Shown: piece after piece, positions 56,201 through 64,000 of the stretch
How positions within the stretch are numbered: the stretch's first letter is position 1
Layout: each line of letters starts with the position of its first letter
Assembly (NCBI GenBank): GCA_011032825.1
Contig: JAADJZ010000001.1
Span: forward strand, 2,542,001 to 2,606,000
Direction of reading: 5' to 3'
DNA from: Massariosphaeria phaeospora
Lineage: Eukaryota > Ascomycota > Dothideomycetes > Pleosporales
Length of the DNA: 64,000 nt
Made by a program: the position numbers and the translations under genes
The notes under the pieces: generated by a model
What the model saw: the letters and a program-made list of their open reading frames with translations, nothing else
What the model was told of the DNA's origin: nothing
Database searches by the model: none

Positions 56201-59200
56201 TTCGAGCGTTTTTTTAGAGTATATTAATACGTTGTCTAAGTACGCTGTAACAAAAATGTCTAAGTATTTGTATAGTGCTTTGTTAATTAGAGCCTAAAAC
56301 GTAGCTAAGGCATTAGTTAGTTTAAATAGCATAACCTAGTACTTATAAAGTTTATATTAAGTTTTAAAAGCTATTAACTATTCGTGCTCTTTTGCAATTC
56401 TAATGCGATAGTATCTATTTCGTACGTTAAGTTTTGTAATTTATTTTACTTCTTAAAGTCAATTTATAAGCTTCTAAATAAGCGGTAGTAGGTATTAGTT
56501 TTTTTGTGTAACGTTGTTAAGCTGTTAATAGTTTACGCATAGTTTTAATTCTCTGTTTTTCTTTAGTACAAATAATATTAGCGAAGCTATCGAGCTTTCG
56601 CTTAGTTGTATATATTCTCGTTAAATATTTCTTTAAATGTATTTCTTTAATTTCTTTTGCTAGTTGTAAGTTAGAGAATACATTAGTTTTAGTTGCAGTT
56701 TTGTTCCTTTCTTAAGGATAATTTTGTAATTTTATTCTTAGTAGTCTACTAAGTTGTGCTTTTTGTTTTCTTTAAAAAAGCTTTTAAACTCTATTTGGTA
56801 TTTAGTAGAAAAGTTTTTGAACTCTTTTTTTTATTTCTTCGAGAGGTTAGATCGCGGTTTGCTTGTTTTTAAAAGCGCAACTCGTTGTATCTATATAACT
56901 CTTATTCGCTAAGAGTTTTTCTTACAAAGTCTCGCAATTTTGTAAAGTAAAATTAAACTAATTTTTCTATTCTTAGGTAAGCTTTGAATTGCTAAACTGT
57001 TTTGTAGTACTATAGCAACTTTCTTTCTAAGCCTTCGGCTACGTATTGTTTCGTTTTTTTAATTAATGTTAAAGTTGTGTTTTCGTAGCTAGTTGTACTT
57101 AATATACATGTTAGAACTTTTAAGGTTTATAATATTAATACACTGTTAGTGTCTAATGCTCGCAACTTTCAACTCAACTTTCTAGGTTTTTAAGTTAATT
57201 AAACTGTTTTTATATTTTAGTAGTTGTTCGTTAGCTAACACTATTCGTATTAGTCTATTTTTAACTTAGTAAAGTATTCTGTTCTTTTTTACTTATTCTA
57301 GAGAAACTAATGTTTAAGCAACTTTGCTATTAAGTAGTGCAGTAAGCTCTTAGCCTGCGACTTTCGCTTTTACTTTTATGTAATTCTATTTTAGTTGCGT
57401 TTTTTGTACGCTTTGTACAGTTGTGCTAAAAGCACTTATACTATTCTAACTATAGGTTTAGTAGCCCGCTAGTTTTTTGCTAAAAAAGTCTTTAAGGCTT
57501 GTTCTTTTAAAATGTTTTATTGTTCGTAGTAGTTGCATTTGCTAGCGAAGCATTCTTAAAGCTTTAAAAACTTGTCGTAGTTTTAGTTTTTAAGATTCTA
57601 TTTCGTCGCATTTTTCTATAGCTTATAGATAGTGTATTTTGTAGTGCAAAAAAGCTATTGTGCTGCTTAGCACGTATCGTAGTTTTCTATACATAATTCG
57701 TTGTTGCATTTTAAGTAGTTCTTGTTTTCTAGACTTATAGGCTACTATTCTGTAATATGCTTGCAAAACTAGTGTGTTTAGCATTTTTTATTATAACACT
57801 ACGCTTATTCGCAGCTACTGCTGTAGTTTTTAAACTAATTGTCGTAGTTGTGTACGTAGCATTTTGCTACTGTACATTCGCTGTCTTCAAGCAAAACGTA
57901 TAATAGTAATTTTAGCTATTGCTAAGTAAAAATTCTATTGTCTACGTAGTATACACAGTTCTTTTTGTTGCACTAGTACTAAAGTAGGTTTTTATAATTA
58001 TCTTAATTCGCGAACTGTATTTTTTTTTTTGTTAGCTTTTGTTGTGCTATTGCTGCGTTTGCAACTTTCTATTTTTGTAGTTCTTTAATTTAAAGCGTAT
58101 AGAACCTGTTCTTGCAATACTAAGCAATGTAGGTTTTTTAGTTGCACATTTAGCATTCGTAGTTCTATAGCTGTCCGTTAATCTTTTGGACTTATAAAGT
58201 TAATAGTTTTTTGTTGTTTTTATTTGTTGGCTTTGTAACGTTTTCGAGACTTTCTATTTAAATCTAATTGTTCTTTAATTCTTCGAGGTTCTTTGAGTAT
58301 AGTGTAGCTACTTGCTGTAGTTAAGCTATAGCAATAGTAGCAGCTTGCGCGCTTGCTACTTTTTATTGTATTTCTAAGTAGTTTCTGCAAAAGTGTTTGT
58401 TTTTGCTGTATTAAAAGCATACTTTATTGTTGTAACGTTTCTAGCGTTTTTCTTTTAACAATTTGTCTTTAGAGTTTTGTTTTGTTAAAGTAGCGTTCTT
58501 TTTATTAAACTGCTTTTGTAGTAGTTTATAGTTCTAAACTCGTTCAACGCTGTCAATGTCTATTGAATTATAGTAATAGGTTTTTTTAATCGTAGCTACT
58601 AGGCGTATGTATAGTTTGATAGTAAACTTGCGTTTCTACTATTGTTGCTATAGTTAGTTGTTAATTTGTACTATAGTTTCAATAAACTTTCTAAGTTTCT
58701 TAGGTTTTTTGTTTTAACTAATTTTATTTTTTACATGTTTTTTTAGTCTTGCGTAGTAGAACTTGCATAAGCTTTGTTTTTTTACGTTGTTTACTTTAGC
58801 CTAAATTCTTTTAAACTTAATTGTGTATTTACTTGCAAATTCTTTTTGTTGTAATAGTTTAAGTTTGTTTATTGCTTATTGTATTTCGTCTACTTTCTCG
58901 TAGATCGTATAAAGCTTTTCTTTAAACAATTTTTAGTTTTTAAAAATGCGTTGCGTGTTTTGCTTTATTTTTTGCTTGCTATTGCTTTTGACATAGTTGT
59001 TTGCGTGTAGCTAAAACTACTTTGCTACGTTGTCTTTTATGTGCATTTTAACTACAAAAATCTTGTTTTGTTTTGTAAAAAAGCTCGTTGCATAGTAACA
59101 GTAGTAGAAGTTGATATTTGTAAAAAATAATTGTAGTGTTTTCTTTTTTCTGCTATATTTCTCTAGAAACGGTGCTTTCGCAGCACTACTAGTTTTTTAA

Positions 59201-59379
59201 CTCTTTAAAATTGCTACTGTTTCTAATAGTTCGCTAATCTGCTCGCTTATTTGTTCTATCTAGTTAGCTTACTTTGCTAGTACTATTGCTGCGGTGCATG
59301 CTAGTGCTTCGGCGCTGCTACTACTTAAGCTTGCTAAAGTTGTTATATTATCTTAGTTTTAAACCTAAAGTAGTTAACG
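53210..59379 (-). pseudogene. gag-pol relic of the second gypsy element
   Basis: Minus-strand pol: integrase core around 54700-55050 (the longest surviving frame, 54785-54991, reads L-T-K-E-L-H-F-V-P-T-E-K), RT around 56100-56500 with Y-L-D-N at 56231-56242, and gag towards 58-59 kb. One of the two RT aspartates survives and the other is Asn. No chromodomain was recognised. The element is a different subfamily from the one at 9928-18581; the LTRs are unrelated. Confidence 0.82.
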
Positions 59380-59880
59380 TGTTATTAAGAGTGTTCTTTT
59401 ACTAAAGGTAATTACAATTAAACTCGAAAACTTCGCCTAAAAAATTGTTCTATGTTTAAAAAGCTTAATAACAACAAAAAAACAATCTCAATTCTATTTT
59501 AAATAGAATAACAAAGTAACAATTTGTTGCCTATAAATCTAATCTATGTATAAAATGTACTTAAAAGAGTTAACTACAAAGAATCTAAATTGTAAAAGAA
59601 ATTCTACTAATCTATATAGTTCTATAATTCTTTGCTAAAAGCATTCTACTTAGTTCGCTTAGTGTGCTTAGTTGTTAAGCGCTTTAAGCTAGCTAAGCGC
59701 TTGCTACTTAGCGTACTTAGTCTACTAAAGCTTTAATTGCACTAATTACTATTACGTAACTGCTAACTTAATTCTGCTTCGCGCATTGCTGTACTTTCGT
59801 TTTGCAAACTTGCAAGCTCTAACAACTTTTCTACGTTGTTGCTTAGTTTACGATACTTAGTATTGTTTCTATTTGTAACA
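59380..59880 (-). repeat. 5' LTR of the second gypsy element (501 bp)
   Basis: Begins TGTTATTA and ends GTAACA in plus-strand reading. It looks slightly more AT-shifted than the 52709 copy over most of its length. Confidence 0.92.
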
Positions 59881-59885
59881 TACAA

Positions 59886-61250
59886 CTTGCCGTTAAGTTT
59901 GAAATTAAAGTTAGTAATAAAGTAATTTTAACTGCGATAGCAGGTTCGATTTGACAAAAAAAGTAAAAAAAGCATAGATTTGTTAGGTAGAAGTTGTTTT
60001 TAAAGAAGCTTGCATTTAGAAAGCTAGGTAGAAGCATTGCACTTGCTATTGCTATTTCGTAAGCTACGAGGTAAAGCAACGCTGCAAAAGCGTAGTTAGT
60101 AAGTTGCAAGTAATTGCGCTAAGCGATTTATACGTACAATTTAACAATAAAATTGCTGCGCGCAAAGTTGCTAGCAGCGTAAGTAGTTTGCAAAAGAAAA
60201 GTTGTAAAAAGTTAAAAAGTTTGCAGAAAGTAAGTAAAGTTGCTGTTTAGAATAGTTTACTTGTTTAGGCTTAGCGCAGCAGTGCTAAGAATCGTAAAAC
60301 TATGTTATTACAAAAGTTTATTTTAGTTTTCTCGACGTTATGTAATGCAAACATGTTTTGGCTAATTAAAAGCTTTGCATTCGTTTTAGCGCGAAATACT
60401 TTAGACGAATTAGCGTGCTTGCTTTTTTGCAACGAGAACGAGCTTTATATGCTTGCTTCGCAAGCAATAACTTAGTACTTAAATTTCTTTTCTAACACGA
60501 GCTAAAGTTAGTAGCTAAAAACAAGTTGAATCAACGAAACTAGTAGAGGTTTCGCGTTAGAGCAACGTTTTTAATTGCAGTAGAAGTAGCTAACGCTTTA
60601 GTAGTTCGCTTTGTAGAAAACAGCATTGCAGCAGAAAGTAAGTAGTTAAAGAAAAAACAAATGCTTAGTAGGCAATAGCAATAGCTAGTAGAGAATAAGC
60701 ATAGCTATTATTTAAAGTAAGCGCTAGCGTTGTGCTGTTTGTAGTTTTTGCCTAATAGAAGTTGTTTTGCTAGATAGTAACAAGAATTTCGCGGTAATGT
60801 AAAAGTATAAGCTAGCGCTTAGCTACGACTTATTCTTTCGACATTATTTATAGTAATTAGCTGTTAAAGCTAGTAGCGAAGCGTGTACGCTTAAGCTAAG
60901 TAGTGTAAATGCAACTACAAACTACTATGTCGTATTGCGTTCTAAAGTTAGTAGTAGAAAAAGCTAAAAGCGTGCTCTAAGAATACGATATACTACTAGC
61001 GCGCTGCTTTTAGCTAGCGTAAAGCTTAGGCAACAAGAATAACTCTAGAAATTAAAACAAGCTTAGCTAAGTAACAAAGTTTGCTGCGTATAGTTTGTTA
61101 AAGCGGCAGTAGAAAAAGCCTAAGCGAGGTAAAAACGCTTGCAAAAGTAGCAGCTTAACAACTTCTAAAATAGCTGTAGTTTTACTACTACATAGATATA
61201 TAAAGATATAAAATATCTAGAATATTAAATATAAAATATATATAATATTA
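59886..61250 (-). other. AT-rich unassigned stretch right of the second gypsy element
   Basis: RIP-type sequence, formerly joined to 52703 and below. A minus-strand frame from about 60109 gives a hydrophobic, Phe/Leu/Ala-rich reading (Y-A-F-A-A-L-L-Y-L-V) without a recognised domain. Probably part of the same older element as 51801-52703. Confidence 0.35.
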
Positions 61251-61252
61251 TA

Positions 61253-63074
61253 ACCTATTCTACTATTACTTTAGCTAACTTATTACTTTAGCCAAAAAAG
61301 CTTAGCAGCACTAACTTTTTTATTAACGCAACATGCTTTAACAACAAAACGCGCAGCTATCTAATTAAAAAAGTAAAATTTAGCTTGCTTTTTATGCCTA
61401 TACTGCACGCTAATTTCGAAGCTTTTACCGCGCTGCTAAAGTATTTAGCATACTTTTTTTAACTTTAACTAACTAATACAATAAAATTACGCATATCTTT
61501 GAAAAACGTAACAGCTAACAAAAGCTTACTACGACTAAAAAGCAAACAATTGTCTAATATATTCTTGACTTTAATTTGCAAGAATTCGCGCTCTAGCTGT
61601 GCGAGGTAGTAGATATAGCTAATAAAGTGCTAAGTGTACGCAGTAGCGAGCTAGTTAGCAAATACTAAGCTAAGCGCTTTGTAACGCGCTTAGATAAACT
61701 CAAAATAGCTTTTAATTAAGCAAAGAATAGGTAGAGAATACTCTAGAAGAATCTAAAGATAATTAGCGCGTAGTTTAAGCTAGTAAAGAAAACTAAAGCT
61801 AAGTACAGCGTTTACAACAACGATGTGCACAACTTTAACAAAACTAGCTTCTAAATAAGCGTTATTAGCTCTATAAAAGTTGTTACAAGCGCAAAAAAAC
61901 GCGCTTAGCTAAAGCTTGTTTAGCTAAGCAATTGCAAGTAAGTTATAGTTATTCAAAGCGTGTACGCTGCTAAGTACGCAACTTTGCTTTTTATTATTTA
62001 CAAAAAACGCGTTTACTTTTCTGCGTAGTACAAGAAAGCTTTAATACTACGCAATTAAAAGCTCTTAGTGTTAAAGAACAGCTAAACAAACAACGCTTTA
62101 AGTTTAGAGTAGTTAAAGCACTTTAACGCGCATACAAAAACGCGCTAGGTAGAAGTATACTAGCTGCTTATTCTAAACAGCTATAAAAGCTACTAATTTT
62201 AGAATTTTAAAAACTATTGTCTTAAGAACAAGATTTTAACTTTTTGCATACTTTTTTACTTGTTGCACATTCTCTAGCTGCTTAACGTAGTTTGCTTTTC
62301 GCTGCTAAAGCGCAAGTACTTTTAGCGCGTTAAAAACTTAGCACGCTAACGCGTCTTTTATATTAACAAAAAAAGCTTTTTTTTAGCTTTTAAGAACGCG
62401 TTTTTTGACGTATTTACAGAGAAAAACTGCTGCAAGGCTTTTAAAGTGTTAGAAATAGTTTCTATTAACGCGTAGGTAGTATTAGATTGCTTTAAAGTGC
62501 AGCTGCGTACTCTACTAGCACTTTTATACCTAGAAACGCCGTAGTAGTTAAAAACTCTAAGCAATACGCACGAGTTTAGATCTTAGTTAAAGCTAGTACG
62601 CAATTTCTTTTTTTAATTACTTGTTATAGCTTAAGCTAGCTTTTTGCAGCTTATAAAAGGTAGTAAGCTTATGCTGTACTAAAACGCGCTTTTTGCTGCC
62701 TACAATAGAAAGCTTGAAAAGCAATTAGCAAAGCTTACAAAGTAGAAATTGCGTAAGCGCAAGTAGATCTAGCAAGGTAGTACTATAGAGTATAAAACTA
62801 CTACAGCGCTTTAGCAATCTAAAAAAGCTTGTAGTAGTAGTAATTAAGAACTAGCTTAACTAGCTCTACGGCGCTATAGAAACTGTAGTAGAACTAGGCA
62901 TAACACGCGAACGTGCAAAAAAAATACAAAGATATATTCTAAATTAAATGCAAGCACAACGTACGTAGGTTTCTTGTTTAATAGCAATAAAATTAAAAAA
63001 GCGTAACGTAAGTTAGTGCTGCTAAGCTTTTTTAGCTAAGGTAATAAGTTAGCCGAGGTAATAGTAGAATACGT
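61253..63074 (+). mobile_element. pogo/Fot1-like element E
   Basis: Left end ACCTATTCTACTATTACTTT and right end inverted ACGTATTCTACTATTACCTC, about 65 bp of inverted repeat. TA at 61251-61252 and 63075-63076; 1822 bp. The forward transposase has N-F-N-K-T-S-F near 61835 (family NFDETGF, Asp to Asn) and an L-K-H-F-N block near 62115. Near the end, T-R-H-N-T-R-T-C-K (62890-62930) parallels element D. Inserted in a TA-rich simple-sequence region. Confidence 0.85.
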
Positions 63075-63117
63075 TATATATTTTATGTATAGTTTTGGCA
63101 ATATATAGAATGTTTTT

Positions 63118-63158
63118 ATATATTTTATATTTTATATTTTATATTTTATATTTTTATT
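63118..63158. repeat. AT-only microsatellite (TATATTT)n
   Basis: About four 7-bp units of TATATTT followed by TTTATTATTATG. Simple sequence only. Confidence 0.85.
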
Positions 63159-63176
63159 ATTATGTATATTTTAGGT

Positions 63177-63233
63177 AACGTACTTTACGAGTAGTTAGGC
63201 TACACGAGTTCGCAAAACACTTTTGCCAAGCAA
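63177..63233 (+). mobile_element. Solitary left end of a D-family pogo-like element
   Basis: ACGTACTTTACGAGTAGTTA preceded by TA continues as CACGAGTTCGCAAAACACTTTTGCCAAGC, matching the left ends at 13788 and 19397. The match stops after about 57 bp, and a foldback element starts soon after. The body may continue beyond the window if the foldback is an insertion. Confidence 0.7.
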
Positions 63234-63263
63234 TTATCTAATATTATAACTTTAATACTTTTT

Positions 63264-63999
63264 TTAATAGTAAGCCTATTAGAATAATTTATACACTGTT
63301 TTAAAGCTCTAAGCTAGAACTTTAAAATCTACTAAAAATTACCTAAATAGGCTAAGTACTACTAGAGTTTTTAAAGTTTAAAGATAAAAAGCTCGCTTAA
63401 GCTCTATACCTAGTATCTAGTAGAAATCTACTATAATAAACTTTTATATTCTAAAATATTCTTATTTATACTATATATTAAAGTACTAGAAAGTTTTATA
63501 GCGTGTAGCCTAAGATTAAAGCTACTAGATAGGTTAGAAAGTAATTTACTTTTTTTATACTAGCTAAGTATAAATATCTATATATAACTATTAAAACCTA
63601 ATGTAAAACTACTTAATAATTTAGTACTTAGTATAATTATACTATATAAGCTTTAAAAAAGTAGTATTATTTAGAGTTATAATAGTACTAATACTTTATA
63701 CTTAGTAGGTTTTATATATAAGCTCTAATTTTATCTAATAGCTTTAATTCTAAGCTATATACTATATAACTTTCTAGAACTCTAACTTATAGTATAAATA
63801 AAAATATATTAGAATATAAAAGTTTATTATAGTAGAATTCTACTAGATACTAGGTATAAAGCTTAAGCGAGCTTTTTATCTTTAAACTTTAAAAACTCTA
63901 GTAATACTTAGCCTATTTAGGTAATTTTTAGTAGATTTTAAAGTTCTAGCTTAGAGCTTTAAAATAGTGTATAAATTATTCTAATAGGCCTACTATTAA
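63264..63999. mobile_element. Foldback/MITE-like element with arms of about 210 bp
   Basis: TTAATAGTAAGCCTATTAGA at 63264 reappears inverted at 63999. The arms match over about 210 bp with few, mainly transition, mismatches. The middle (about 63480-63790) has no coding features and further internal palindromes. Flanking duplications cannot be judged because the right edge coincides with the window end. Confidence 0.82.
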
Positions 64000-64000
64000 G

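Larger units (their letters stand above)
52709..59880 (-). mobile_element. Second Ty3/gypsy LTR retrotransposon, complete but RIP-dead
   Basis: Two 501-bp direct repeats (52709-53209 and 59380-59880) begin TGTTATTA. The outer ends are flanked by TACAA (52704-52708 and 59881-59885), a perfect 5-bp target duplication. The coding sense is minus, so the 5' LTR is at 59380-59880. Landmarks: zinc-knuckle-like Cys motif near 58130, RT active-site box Y-L-D-N-V at 56228-56242 (normally YLDDV), integrase I-V-N-R-L-T-K-E-L-H-F near 54930. The element is 7172 bp and contains no later insertion. All coding frames are broken by TAG/TAA. Confidence 0.92.

Noticed and set aside
1..64000. tRNA, rRNA or other structured RNA genes
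   Set aside because: No tRNA or rRNA pattern was noticed on either strand. A covariance-model scan was not possible here, so absence is not proven.

Overview
The window looks like nuclear DNA of a filamentous ascomycete (Pezizomycotina). Three things support this: short spliceosomal introns with GTAAGT-type donors and CTAAC-type branch points, fungal protein families, and a two-part composition in which very AT-rich, stop-riddled transposon relics abut a normal-GC gene island. The AT-rich blocks carry the signature of RIP (repeat-induced point mutation, C-to-T on either strand). TCA, CCA and their complements TGA and TGG are almost absent, while ACA, GCA and CpG persist, and TAG/TAA/CTA are abundant. 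I could not settle the species.

Layout. 1-2390: Ty1/copia relic (+). 3144-9482: cluster of pogo/Fot1-like DNA transposons, one (5687-7778) inserted between two damaged relatives. About 9.5-23.2 kb: an hAT transposase relic split by a complete Ty3/gypsy chromovirus (9928-18581, target duplication ATGCG). The chromovirus contains a pogo-like element (13788-15651) and a small MITE-like insert (16803-17193). The hAT relic is split again by a pogo-like element at 19397-21259. About 23.27-31.9 kb: normal-GC island with a MYND zinc-finger exon, a frameshifted small gene, an intact flavocytochrome b2-type lactate dehydrogenase gene (two introns), an amidase relic, an intact MFS transporter, and a Tc1/mariner transposase with four stop codons at the island edge.

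31.9-42.9 kb has intermediate composition. It holds a 387-bp tandem duplication, an unidentified CpG-rich segment, the best-preserved pogo-like element (34337-36457), a small gene with an acidic 6-residue repeat and a full set of expression signals (38.4-38.94 kb), and a degraded DUF3435-type tyrosine recombinase (39738-42231), the superfamily of Starship captains. Upstream of the recombinase lie a 12-bp minisatellite and a CCCTAA tract. 42.87-51.8 kb: Helitron RepHel relic (-), cut by pogo-like elements at 43172-45264 and 47106-48954. 52709-59880: a second Ty3/gypsy element (-) with equal 501-bp LTRs and target duplication TACAA. 61253-63074: another pogo-like element. 63264-63999: a foldback element.

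How it fits together: the island genes are probably the only functional protein genes here, plus possibly the 38.47-kb gene. The rest is a layered, RIP-silenced transposon nest. Insertions inside insertions give a relative chronology, and the amount of RIP damage falls from the flanks towards the middle. All coordinates and motifs were read by eye. Family assignments rest on recognisable motifs, not on database searches.
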